Shown one piece after another: positions 1-6,837 of a DNA stretch of 8,369 nt. The stretch is from Bacteroidales bacterium. Lineage in GTDB: Bacteria > Bacteroidota > Bacteroidia > Bacteroidales > Azobacteroidaceae. The position numbers and the translations under genes are program-made. The DNA is taken from the NCBI GenBank assembly GCA_020860885.1, contig JAJBTS010000413.1, positions 1 through 8,369 on the forward strand. The letters run 5' to 3'. Numbering within the stretch: position 1 is the stretch's first letter; every line of letters starts with the position of its first letter. Under the pieces are notes generated by a model that did no database searches, was not told the DNA's origin, and was given only the letters and a program-made list of their open reading frames with translations.

Positions 1-1
1 A

Positions 2-187
2 TTAAGTACAACATACGAGCTGACTGCAAAGAATTCATATAATTTCCTGATCGCAGGAAACGACGAATGGATTTATACTTTATCGGATGGAAATAAATTA
101 ACCATCTATGGTTTTAATAATATCACTTACATAACCCTTGAAAAAAATTACGACCCTCAGGCAGAATACGATAAACAGAAAGAATGA
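2..187 (+). CDS. 3' end of an unrecognised protein (partial)
   Basis: An open frame enters from the left edge and ends at TGA 185-187, giving the last 61 residues of a protein whose start lies outside the window. The visible part alternates polar and aromatic residues, with Tyr/Ile/Thr-rich short strands (for example LTIYGFNNITYITLEKNY), and ends in a charged tail, AEYDKQKE. This suggests a beta-rich, possibly secreted domain, but I do not recognise the family and assign no function. The GNAT gene begins 51 bases downstream with no visible promoter or terminator between them, so the two may be cotranscribed. That this is coding at all rests on the open frame and sensible composition over only 183 bases. 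Confidence 0.55.
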   Translation, partial: LSTTYELTAKNSYNFLIAGNDEWIYTLSDGNKLTIYGFNNITYITLEKNYDPQAEYDKQKE

Positions 188-238
188 TCGGGATAAAAAG
201 GGGAAGAACCATACATAACAAACTCATCGTATTAATCC

Positions 239-661
239 ATGTACAGAAAATTTAAATATGTATGCGAAGATGCTAAAAACATCCGGGAAGAAGTATTTAT
301 AAACGAACAACACTTCATCCATGAGTTCGATGATATTGATAATTTCGCGACACATTTGGTTCTTTATGAAGATGAACAAGCCATCGCAACCTGCCGTTAT
401 TACAAAAAAGATAATTCCGGCGAATTTATAGTCGGACGGGTTGCAGTACGCAAATGTCACCGGGGAAAACACTTCGGGGAGTACCTTATGAAAATTGCGG
501 AACAAAATATCTTTCTCGATGGCGGGACAAAAATAAAATTGTCTGCCCAGCTACAGATACAACCTTTCTATGAAAAGATCGGGTATAAAGCGACAGGCCC
601 GGTTTATACGGAAGAAGAGTGCCCACACATCCGGATGGAAAAAGACCTAACAGCCTTATAA
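239..661 (+). CDS. GNAT-family N-acetyltransferase, ElaA-like
   Basis: A 140-residue protein with a single GNAT fold, expected to transfer an acetyl group from acetyl-CoA to an unknown small-molecule or protein amine in the cytoplasm. Residues 15-40 (IREEVFINEQHFIHEFDDID, then THLV) match the N-terminal signature of ElaA-type GNATs. Motif A is VGRVAVRKCHRGKHFGEYL at about 65-83, with the acetyl-CoA pyrophosphate loop RGKHFG at 75-80. The C-terminal part LSAQLQIQPFYEKIGY (101-116), followed by ECPHIRMEK, is the usual ElaA ending. The length is normal for the family. The start is fixed to ATG 239 or later because a stop (TAA 233-235) sits just upstream in the same frame. No Shine-Dalgarno is visible, as is usual in Bacteroidetes. 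The family is secure; the substrate is unknown. Confidence 0.9.
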   Translation: MYRKFKYVCEDAKNIREEVFINEQHFIHEFDDIDNFATHLVLYEDEQAIATCRYYKKDNSGEFIVGRVAVRKCHRGKHFGEYLMKIAEQNIFLDGGTKIKLSAQLQIQPFYEKIGYKATGPVYTEEECPHIRMEKDLTAL

Positions 662-719
662 TATCTATATTCCTGAATCATTTTTATAAGATCATAAATC
701 CAATATTAGATAATAAATT

Positions 720-727
720 TAACTTTG
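720..727 (+). promoter_or_regulatory. Candidate Bacteroidetes -7 element before the TonB receptor
   Basis: TAACTTTG matches the TAnnTTTG -7 consensus of the Bacteroidetes primary sigma factor. It lies 77 bases before the receptor's ATG. I see no clear TTTG/TTG -33 element at the usual 19-21 base spacing; that stretch is A/T-rich. The promoter is therefore plausible but incomplete. It would place the transcription start near 732-736, just ahead of the hairpin at 741-770. Confidence 0.4.
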
Positions 728-740
728 TGCCGCAAAACTG

Positions 741-770
741 TTGCGACATGTTAAAAAAGATGTCCGGCAA
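741..770 (+). promoter_or_regulatory. Hairpin in the 5' leader of the TonB receptor gene
   Basis: TTGCGACAT (741-749) pairs with ATGTC plus GCAA (760-764 and 767-770). This gives nine base pairs interrupted by a two-base bulge (CG, 765-766), around the A-rich loop 750-759. The middle arm 741-748 can instead pair with TGCCGCAA at 728-735 (seven of eight positions), so two exclusive foldings are possible. There is no T-run after it, so it is not a simple terminator. I looked for a cobalamin riboswitch because the downstream gene is BtuB-like, but did not recognise its B12 box. Function is unknown; it could be a leader RNA structure or a protein-binding inverted repeat. Confidence 0.4.
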
Positions 771-966
771 TGGAGCATCGTTTTATTAATCTAATTTATA
801 AACAATGAAAAAGAAAAACTTTGAAAAGAGTACTGCCTACCGGTTCCGGAGGTTTGCTCGGAAAGCTTATGCAGCTTACAACAGCATGCATAGGATCGTG
901 AACATTGGAGTTCTTTCAGGATGTATGCTGACTTTCGTCCATGCTACCGAAGCAGGAGCCCAGGAG

Positions 967-969
967 TAG
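967..969 (+). other. In-frame amber codon separating signal peptide from TonB box
   Basis: Reading from ATG 805, codon 55 is TAG. The frame continues as receptor sequence on both sides: the signal segment ends in EAGAQE before it, and the TonB box and plug follow. AGGAG at 962-966 lies 12 bases before a GTG at 979, so reinitiation there is conceivable, but its product would lack a signal peptide and could not reach the outer membrane. Confidence 0.85.
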
Positions 970-1392
970 TCATCCACCGTGCAGACTTCATTTGCTGATG
1001 ATGAACATGAACTGGAAGAAGTGATTGTCTCCTCTACGAAAGCAGGGTTGACCCTGAACCAAACAGCCAAGTTGGTTACAGTCATCACCCGGGAAGAGAT
1101 TGCGCAACAACCCGTCAGTAGTGTACAGGATTTATTAAAAAATGTCGTTGGACTGGATGTCCGCCAACGAGGAAGCAACGGGGTTTTATCGGGCATCTCA
1201 GTGCGTGGCGGCACTTTCGAACAAACAGCCATCCTTCTCAACGGAGCTAATATCTCTAACCCTCAAACAGCTCACTACAGCCTTTCTCTTCCTATCAACC
1301 TTTCCGATATTGAAAGTATAGAAATTATTCAAGGCCCTAATTCCTTATATTATGGAGCAGGCGCTTTCTCAGGAGGAGTAAACATCATTACT

Positions 1393-1399
1393 AAAAAAA
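1393..1399 (+). other. A7 tract where the TonB receptor frame shifts by -1
   Basis: Before the tract, frame 1 reads GGVNIITKK; after it, this frame turns into non-receptor sequence and stops at 1464. One extra A would give ITKKNSDTGLYLRTEGG and join directly to the barrel frame. Frame 3 has its own stop just upstream (TAA 1392-1394), so the crossing point must lie between there and the first barrel residues. A lost base in A8 is the simplest explanation. Confidence 0.8.
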
Positions 1400-2864
1400 C
1401 TCCGATACGGGCCTTTATCTACGGACCGAAGGGGGAATGCACGAACTCTTTAACGGAGAAATAAGAGGAACCTTGAAGACAAAATCTTCTAATCATAGCC
1501 TCTCGGCAGGATACAACTCTTCCTCAGGATATATGGATAACAGTGATTACAAACTATTCAACGCTCTTTGGCAAAGCAATTTTAATCTGGACGGATCCAA
1601 AATAGATGTTCAACTCGGATTAAACGATAAAGCGTATGGCGCTAACACCTTCTATTCAGCGGAGTATCCAAACCAGTACGATGAAGTAAGATCCATCTTT
1701 ACAGCGATAAAAGGAGAGACAAATTCCAAACTGAAATTAATACCCCAACTGTATTGGAACAGGCAATACAATCACTTCCATCTCTTCAAGGAAGGAACAC
1801 CTAATATCCCCGAATGGTATACTGCTCCTAATCACCACCGAACGGATGTTTTCGGCTTCAACCTCAATGGACAATACAAATGGAAATACGGAGTCACAAA
1901 TATGGGCGGCGACCTCCGCAACGAAGGTATTTACAGTTCTGTTTTGGGTAAACCTCTGGAAAAACCCGATGGGAAATATACCCATTCGGATAACCGGTCT
2001 AATATCAGTTACTTTCTCGAACATACTTTTCTCTACAACCGGTTTACTCTGGGAGTAGGCATTCTTGCTAATTACAATACGGCTTTCGGGGATGATTTCG
2101 GGTTTTTCCCGAACATTCATGCAGGCTATTGGATCAACGATCAGTATAAAATATTCGCTTCGTGGAACAATGCCACACGGATGCCTACTTTTACTGACCT
2201 GTATTATAAAGGAAAAACGCACAAAGGAAATTCAGATGTTCAACCCGAAAAATCGGAATCGTTCGAAATAGGCGGCCGTTATGTGAATCATTTCATCAAC
2301 ACTTCCCTAACCGGATTTTACATGAAAGGCAAAAAACTGATCGATTGGGTAAAAGAAAATCCCGAAGATCTTTGGGAATCCCGTAACCTGACCAATCTGG
2401 ATAAAATGGGATTTGAAATAAACACTTCTTTCTTACTGAAAGAGATCGTACCGGTATTATCCTCCACCCGCCTCAATATAGGATATACTTTTCTTTATCA
2501 GGATAAAGAAGCGGGAGAACTGATTTCCAATTATGTGCTGGATTACCTGAAACATAAATTAACCGTAGGATTAAATCATCCTATTTGTAAAAACATTACG
2601 GCCGACTGGCAATTCCGCTGGCAGGACAGGCAGGGAACGTATACCCGCTACGAAAATAACAAACCGGCATACGAAGCTTCTTATGAACCGTTCGGTATTT
2701 TAGACGTAAAGATCAACTGGCAGCTCAAACAATGGAATGTATATGTTTCTGCCAATAATCTTTTCGATACTTCTTATTTCGATCTGGGTAATATCCCACA
2801 GCCAGGGTTGTGGATAATGGGAGGAATTAATTATACCCTTCGATAACTTTTCTATCATTAATCT

Positions 2865-2909
2865 AAAGATCCATAGGATAATGAAAGACTTTCCTATGGA
2901 TCTTTTTTT
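2865..2909 (+). terminator. Strong intrinsic terminator after the TonB receptor
   Basis: A perfect 14-base-pair stem, AAAGATCCATAGGA (2865-2878) with TCCTATGGATCTTT (2892-2905), encloses a 13-base loop and runs into a T-tract ending at 2909. It starts 19 bases after the receptor's stop codon. The A-run on the left arm means the hairpin could also work on the opposite strand, but no minus-strand gene converges on it. Confidence 0.88.
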
Positions 2910-2942
2910 GAATAGAAGAAAGATTGATTTGAAAAGTTTCTC

Positions 2943-2950
2943 TATCTTTG
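2943..2950 (+). promoter_or_regulatory. Bacteroidetes -7 element before the FadL-family gene
   Basis: TATCTTTG is an exact TAnnTTTG match, 28 bases before the ATG at 2979 and just past the preceding terminator. Possible -33 elements are TTG at 2924-2926 (16-base spacer, short) and TTTG at 2928-2931 (11 bases, too short), so the upstream half is weak. The expected leader is about 20 bases and A/T-rich (ATTAAATATTATTAAA), typical for this phylum. Confidence 0.6.
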
Positions 2951-2978
2951 CGACCTGTTAATATTAAATATTATTAAA

Positions 2979-4421
2979 ATGAAGAAAATTTTACTAATTA
3001 CCGGAATCGCTTTAAGCGTTTCTATCCGTTCGTGGGCAGGAGGTTTATTAACCAATACAAACCAGAGTATTCATTTCCTGCGCAATCCGGCCCGGGATGC
3101 CTCTACTGAAATTGATGCGGCTTATACAAATCCGGCAGGACTATCTTTGCTACCGGCGGATGGATTTTATTTTGCCGTTAATAACCAGAGTGCTTTCCAA
3201 ACCCGTACCATCACTTCCACCTTTGATGCCTTTGTTGGTTCCGGAGGAAATAAAACCAAAGAATTTGAAGGAAAAGCTTCAGCTCCTATTATACCTAGTG
3301 TACAAGCTGCATATAAAACAGGCAGATGGGTTCTTTCCGGAAATATCAGCGTAGCCGGAGGAGGCGGAAAAGCGACTTTCAATAGTGGTTTGCCTTCTTT
3401 CGAAGCTCCTATATCTACGCTACCCGGAGGGGTCACCCAATTAGGAGCGCTGTTGGGACAAATAATGCCGGGAGCAACTCTTTCTGCAGACCAGTACTCC
3501 GTAAATGCCTATATGGAAGGAAGTTCTTTTATTTATGGAGCTCAAATCGGAGGTACGTACGCCATTGACGACAGATTTTCTGTTTATGGAGGATTAAGGA
3601 TGAATATCGTTGACAACGGTTATATAGGACACTTAACAAACATTCAAACCAATCCATCTTCGAATGTTCCGGGATTGGGATCGGGAGTTATGATCCCTGC
3701 CAGCAATTACTTTACTGCGTTGGCACAACATCCGGATCTTCCTGCACAATACAAAGATCAAATATTGCTTTTAGCTCAATCAACTGCCGATAAGTATCTG
3801 GATTGCAGCCAGTCCGGATGGGGAGTCACTCCTATCATCGGCGTAAATTTTAACTGGAACAAACTGAACATAGGCGCCAAATACGAATTCAATACACATC
3901 TGAACGTAGAAAATAAAACGAAAGTAGACGATACAGGTATGTTTAGAGATGGAGTAAATACCCCTCACGATATTCCCGGTTTATTAACGATAGGAGCCAA
4001 ATACGATATCATTGATCCGCTCACCGTATCCGTAGGATACCACCACTTTTTCGATTCTAACGCTAAAATGGCGAATGATAAGCAAAAACATATAGACGGA
4101 GGAATTAATGAATTCCTTGCAGGTGTTGAATACAAAATCAACCGTTTGTTTCTGGTTAGTTGCGGGGGACAAATTACCAGGACAGGAGTTAAGGATGCTT
4201 ACCAGACCGACTTAAGCTATTCTTTGGATTCTTATTCGATCGGATTCGGAGGCGCTGTGAACGTTGCTGAAAATGTCCGGATCAATGTTGCTTATTTCTT
4301 CACCAATTATGAAGACTGGACCAAACATGTTGATAATTATGCAGGAACAGGAGCTGCGGGAACAGACGTTTTCGCACGCACCAACAAAACTTTTGGAGTA
4401 GGTGTGGATTTCAGTTTTTAA
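2979..4421 (+). CDS. FadL/TodX/OMPP1-family outer-membrane transport protein
   Basis: A 480-residue outer-membrane beta-barrel of the FadL family, which lets hydrophobic molecules such as long-chain fatty acids or aromatics diffuse across the outer membrane. It has a signal peptide (MKKILLITGIALSVSIRSWA, probable cleavage after Ala20). The N-terminal signature then follows: FLRNPARDASTEIDAAYTNP at about 33-52, completed by AGLSLL, the Asn-Pro-Ala region that forms the FadL hatch. The remainder alternates amphipathic strands and loops (RFSVYGGLRMNIVDNGYIGH; LTVSVGYHHFFDSNAKM; VRINVAYFFTNYEDW). It ends in GVGVDFSF, the terminal Phe expected for insertion by the BAM machinery. The length is normal. 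It stands as its own unit between a terminator and the trpB promoter. The family is confident; the substrate cannot be read from sequence. Confidence 0.9.
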   Translation: MKKILLITGIALSVSIRSWAGGLLTNTNQSIHFLRNPARDASTEIDAAYTNPAGLSLLPADGFYFAVNNQSAFQTRTITSTFDAFVGSGGNKTKEFEGKASAPIIPSVQAAYKTGRWVLSGNISVAGGGGKATFNSGLPSFEAPISTLPGGVTQLGALLGQIMPGATLSADQYSVNAYMEGSSFIYGAQIGGTYAIDDRFSVYGGLRMNIVDNGYIGHLTNIQTNPSSNVPGLGSGVMIPASNYFTALAQHPDLPAQYKDQILLLAQSTADKYLDCSQSGWGVTPIIGVNFNWNKLNIGAKYEFNTHLNVENKTKVDDTGMFRDGVNTPHDIPGLLTIGAKYDIIDPLTVSVGYHHFFDSNAKMANDKQKHIDGGINEFLAGVEYKINRLFLVSCGGQITRTGVKDAYQTDLSYSLDSYSIGFGGAVNVAENVRINVAYFFTNYEDWTKHVDNYAGTGAAGTDVFARTNKTFGVGVDFSF

Positions 4422-4439
4422 TTAAAATTACCCGATTCA

Positions 4440-4470
4440 TTGCAGAAATAAATTATTTCGGTTTACTTTG
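4440..4470 (+). promoter_or_regulatory. Candidate promoter of trpB with a palindrome in its spacer
   Basis: TTG at 4440-4442 (-33) is separated by 20 bases from TTACTTTG at 4463-4470, which matches the Bacteroidetes -7 consensus except for its second base. Transcription would start near 4475-4478, supporting translation from ATG 4498. The spacer contains GAAATAAATTATTTC (4445-4459), a perfect 7-base inverted repeat around one central base. Its position would suit an operator, but it is A/T-only except at the ends and could be chance. Confidence 0.5.
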
Positions 4471-4497
4471 CACAAATTTATCTATAACTATATCGAT

Positions 4498-5859
4498 ATG
4501 TCAACAAAAAAGATTTTATTAGGTGAAAATGATATCCCAACAGCATGGTATAATATTGTTGCGGATATGGAGAATAAACCTCTTCCTCCTCTTAACCCAC
4601 AAACAAAAGAACCTCTTCAACCGGAGGATCTGGAACCTATATTCGCTAAAGAATTAATTAAACAGGAACTTTCTCAAGACAGATGGATTGAGATTCCTGA
4701 AGAGGTAAGGGAGCTATATAAAATCTGGAGACCGACTCCTCTGGTTCGTGCTACCGGATTGGAAAAAGTCTTGGATACTCCTGCTCACATTTATTTCAAA
4801 AATGAAAGTGTGAGTCCTATAGGATCTCATAAATTAAATTCCGCCATTCCACAGGCTTTCTATAACAAAATGCAGGGTATTAAGAGCCTGACTACGGAAA
4901 CCGGTGCAGGGCAATGGGGTGCAGCCTTATCTTTTGCATGCAGTGTTTTTGACCTGGAACTTGAAGTATATATGGTAAAGGTGAGTTACAATCAGAAACC
5001 TTACCGCCGTATTATGATGCAGACCTGGGGTGCCGAGGTTATTGCTTCTCCCAGCAATTTAACAGAGGCCGGACGTAAAATACTTGCTAAAGATCCCGAC
5101 AATTCCGGAAGTCTGGGTATAGCTATTTCAGAAGCTGTAGAAAAAGCGGTTCAGGATCCGGATACACGATACACATTAGGAAGCGTACTAAATCATGTGA
5201 TCTTACACCAAACGGTTATCGGACTGGAATCTGAAAAACAAATGGAGATAGCCGGAGAATATCCGGATATTGTTATCGGCTGTTTCGGAGGAGGTTCAAA
5301 CTTCTCAGGAATCAGTTTCCCGTTCTTACGACATAAATTAACAGATAGCAAAGGTATTCGTATTATTGCTGCCGAACCGGCAAGCTGTCCGAAATTGAGC
5401 CGTGGTAAATTCGAATACGATTTCGGCGATACAGTAGGACTGACTCCTTTACTCCCGATGTATACTCTGGGACATGATTTCCAACCCGCTGATATTCATG
5501 CTGGAGGACTTCGTTATCATGGCGCCGGAACTATTGTTAGCCAGCTGCACAAAGACGGATTCGTTGAAGTTGCCGATATTCCGCAACTGGAATCTTTCGA
5601 AGCAGGACAATTATTCGCTAAAACAGAAGGAATTATTCCTGCACCCGAATCTACTCATGCCATTGCAGTAGCTATCCGTGAAGCTTTAAAAGCTAAGGAA
5701 GAAGGGGTTCAAAAGAATATATTATTCTCTCTTTCAGGACATGGGTTGATTGATATGGCTTCTTACGATCAGTATCTGTCGGGTAGCATGAAAAATTACA
5801 AACTGACAGATGAGGAAATCTCTAAAACAGTAGACTCTCTGGAAAAGATAGTAAAGTAA
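4498..5859 (+). CDS. trpB: Tryptophan synthase beta chain, TrpB2 type (PLP-dependent)
   Basis: A 453-residue pyridoxal-phosphate enzyme of the TrpB2 subfamily, which condenses indole with L-serine to make tryptophan. TrpB2 proteins have a longer N-terminus than classic TrpB and often act without TrpA. That extension is present: [20 protein letters not shown] (14-33) and [18 protein letters not shown] sequence at 61-74. The PLP lysine is Lys112 in GSHKLNSA; many relatives have GSHKPNTA. The catalytic Glu is Glu134 in ETGAGQWG. The phosphate-binding loop is GGGSNF (264-269), and the cofactor-ring Ser lies in SLSGHG (411-416). The length is normal.
I chose ATG 4498 over an upstream in-frame TTG at 4468 because the TTG lies inside the promoter -7 element and the ten extra residues do not fit the family. 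No other trp genes are visible, so this is an orphan copy, perhaps for indole salvage. Confidence 0.93.
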   Translation: MSTKKILLGENDIPTAWYNIVADMENKPLPPLNPQTKEPLQPEDLEPIFAKELIKQELSQDRWIEIPEEVRELYKIWRPTPLVRATGLEKVLDTPAHIYFKNESVSPIGSHKLNSAIPQAFYNKMQGIKSLTTETGAGQWGAALSFACSVFDLELEVYMVKVSYNQKPYRRIMMQTWGAEVIASPSNLTEAGRKILAKDPDNSGSLGIAISEAVEKAVQDPDTRYTLGSVLNHVILHQTVIGLESEKQMEIAGEYPDIVIGCFGGGSNFSGISFPFLRHKLTDSKGIRIIAAEPASCPKLSRGKFEYDFGDTVGLTPLLPMYTLGHDFQPADIHAGGLRYHGAGTIVSQLHKDGFVEVADIPQLESFEAGQLFAKTEGIIPAPESTHAIAVAIREALKAKEEGVQKNILFSLSGHGLIDMASYDQYLSGSMKNYKLTDEEISKTVDSLEKIVK

Positions 5860-5879
5860 ATAGAATTATTTTTTAGAAG

Positions 5880-5910
5880 TTTGTTCTTTAAAAATAAATT
5901 TATACCTTTG
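5880..5910 (+). promoter_or_regulatory. Consensus Bacteroidetes promoter of rpmH
   Basis: TTTG at 5880-5883 and TACCTTTG at 5903-5910 are separated by 19 bases, an exact match to the Bacteroidetes -33/-7 arrangement and the best promoter in the window. Transcription would start around 5916, giving a leader of roughly 40 bases that is strongly A/T-rich, including the palindrome TTAATATATTAA (5942-5953) just before the start codon. A strong promoter fits a ribosomal-protein gene. Confidence 0.85.
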
Positions 5911-5957
5911 CAGCCCAATTAGTAATGTAATAACAAAAAAATTAATATATTAAAGTC

Positions 5958-6110
5958 ATGAAACGGACATTTCAACCTTCAAACAGAAAAAGAAAAAACA
6001 AACACGGATTCCGTAGCAGAATGGAAACAGCTAATGGCCGTAGAGTATTAGCTTCGCGGAGAGCTAAAGGTCGTAAAAGATTAACTGTATCTGACGAATA
6101 CAACGGATAA
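5958..6110 (+). CDS. rpmH: 50S ribosomal protein L34
   Basis: A short 50-residue gene encoding ribosomal protein L34, a very basic component of the large subunit. The start [20 protein letters not shown] and the following [20 protein letters not shown] are the unmistakable L34 signature (TxQPSxRKRxxxHGFRxRM…GRxVLxxRRxKGRxxL). The short C-terminal extension LTVSDEYNG is as I recall for Bacteroidetes L34. It has its own consensus promoter and a weak terminator downstream, so it is probably transcribed alone. It is not next to rnpA or yidC here, unlike in many other bacteria. Confidence 0.97.
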   Translation: MKRTFQPSNRKRKNKHGFRSRMETANGRRVLASRRAKGRKRLTVSDEYNG

Positions 6111-6127
6111 GAACTATATCGTTGAGA

Positions 6128-6168
6128 GAAATATAAAGGGAATAAACCAAAATTATATTTCGCTTTTT
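6128..6168 (+). terminator. Weak A/U-rich terminator-like hairpin after rpmH
   Basis: GAAATATAA (6128-6136) pairs perfectly with TTATATTTC (6153-6161) around a 16-base loop, followed within two bases by five T (6164-6168). The stem is A/U-rich and the loop large, so termination may be partial. Its place between rpmH and the promoter of the next unit supports the call. Confidence 0.45.
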
Positions 6169-6192
6169 ATGTTCGTATATATTCTTTTTTAG

Positions 6193-6200
6193 TACTTTTG
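6193..6200 (+). promoter_or_regulatory. Bacteroidetes -7 element before the PASTA-rluD-ddl operon
   Basis: TACTTTTG is an exact TAnnTTTG match, 22 bases before ATG 6223. The -33 half is poor: TATG at 6168-6171 sits at a 21-base spacing but is not TTTG. It probably drives the three-gene unit that follows. Confidence 0.55.
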
Positions 6201-6222
6201 CCTCAAGTAGAAGAAACAATAA

Positions 6223-6828
6223 ATGAAGATCAGCAATTTTTTTAGTAATATTTTCATTAAGAATATCTTATTATCCATAGCGGTATTTTTAATTATCGTG
6301 TTTGTAGTATTAGGATGGCTCAATCGCTATACCAACCACGGACAACAAGTGGAAGTTCCTGATGTAAGAGGAATGCAGGTGGCTGATGCGGCTCCTTTTT
6401 TTCAACAAAGAACACTCAGATATGAAGTTATTGACTCCACGTTTGTAAAAAATAAAGCTCCGGGAAGTATCCTGGAAACAATTCCACCCGTAAAAACGAA
6501 TGTAAAGGCGGGAAGAACAATCTATATCACTATCAATGCTTACACGGCACAGCTGCTGGCTATTCCTTCGGTGAAAGATATGTCTCAGAGACAGGCTTTA
6601 GCAATCTTACGCTCTCTGGGCTTTGAAAGTATAGATACAAAAATAGTTCCGGGCGCTTATAAAGATTTGGTTTTAGGATTGGAAGGCGGAGGAAGGACTC
6701 TGGAACCAGGAGAGCGTATACCCGCTGACACACCTGTTTATATTCTCGTTAGCTCCGGAGAAGTTGAAAACATCTTCGAAAGTATAGAAACAGAACAAGA
6801 CACAACACCTGAAGAGTCTTGGTTTTAA
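6223..6828 (+). CDS. Membrane-anchored protein with two PASTA domains
   Basis: A 201-residue protein with a short cytoplasmic N-terminus and one membrane helix (about 14-33, IKNILLSIAVFLIIVFVVLG). Two PASTA repeats are exposed in the periplasm: VPDVRGMQVADAAPFF onward (about 43-106) and IPSVKDMSQRQALAILRSLG onward (about 114-178). Each starts with the typical VPxVxG/M-like strand and has a helix plus an xGxxI…xVxI/VSxG ending. An acidic C-terminal tail follows (about 180-201). PASTA domains are known from penicillin-binding proteins and Ser/Thr kinases, where they contact peptidoglycan; here there is neither a kinase nor a transpeptidase. The gene lies nine bases before rluD and upstream of ddl, so a cell-wall link is an inference from context. 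The domain call is confident; the molecular role is unknown. Confidence 0.88.
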   Translation: MKISNFFSNIFIKNILLSIAVFLIIVFVVLGWLNRYTNHGQQVEVPDVRGMQVADAAPFFQQRTLRYEVIDSTFVKNKAPGSILETIPPVKTNVKAGRTIYITINAYTAQLLAIPSVKDMSQRQALAILRSLGFESIDTKIVPGAYKDLVLGLEGGGRTLEPGERIPADTPVYILVSSGEVENIFESIETEQDTTPEESWF

Positions 6829-6837
6829 TCCCTTATT

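Larger units (their letters stand above)
805..2846 (+). pseudogene. BtuB-like TonB-dependent outer-membrane receptor, broken by an in-frame TAG and a -1 frameshift
   Basis: Joined across its lesions, this locus encodes about 680 residues, normal for a Bacteroidales BtuB-like receptor. Such receptors import cobalamin or similar compounds across the outer membrane using TonB energy. The N-terminus starts at ATG 805 with a long basic region and signal segment (MKKKNFEKSTAYRFRRFARK, hydrophobic to HATEAGAQ). A TonB-box-like ELEEVIVSS follows at about codons 69-77. The plug domain is clear: LLKNVVGLDVRQRG, SVRGGTFEQTAILLNGANIS, SLPINLSDIESIEIIQGP, GAGAFSGGVNIITKK. The barrel runs to the end: NNATRMPTFTDLYYKG is the conserved barrel motif and the final strand is GGINYTLR.
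Two lesions split it. TAG at 967-969 (codon 55) separates the signal peptide from the plug. A -1 shift at A7 (1393-1399) sends the plug frame to a stop at 1464, while the barrel continues in the next frame (open from 1395; first ATG 1437). A terminator follows at 2865. The receptor class is confident; cobalamin as substrate is inferred from plug similarity only. Confidence 0.85.

Noticed and set aside
655..690. Inverted repeat CTTATAA/TTATAAG after the GNAT gene as a terminator
   Set aside because: The stem is only seven A/T-rich pairs with a 22-base loop and no T-run after it, so termination is not credible.
662..804. Cobalamin riboswitch upstream of the BtuB-like receptor
   Set aside because: The region is only 143 bases and I could not recognise the conserved B12 box or the other core elements; only a simple hairpin is visible.
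967..969. TAG recoding (reassigned amber codon) to explain the intact receptor frame
   Set aside because: None of the intact genes contains an in-frame TAG, the ddl interruption is TAA (used as the normal stop by most genes here), and recoding would not repair the A7 frameshift.
876..1241. Minus-strand open frame of 121 codons across the TonB receptor plug
   Set aside because: It lies opposite clearly conserved receptor sequence, has no recognisable domain or promoter, and looks like a shadow of the coding strand.
1737..2222. Minus-strand open frame of 161 codons across the barrel region
   Set aside because: The plus strand encodes well-conserved TonB barrel motifs here; the antisense frame has no family resemblance.
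4468..4497. Upstream TTG start giving trpB ten extra residues
   Set aside because: The TTG falls within the -7 promoter element and the extra residues do not match the family; ATG 4498 fits TrpB2 proteins.
5942..5953. TTAATATATTAA palindrome before rpmH as an operator
   Set aside because: It is purely A/T in an A/T-rich leader typical of highly expressed Bacteroidetes genes, where such palindromes arise easily by chance.
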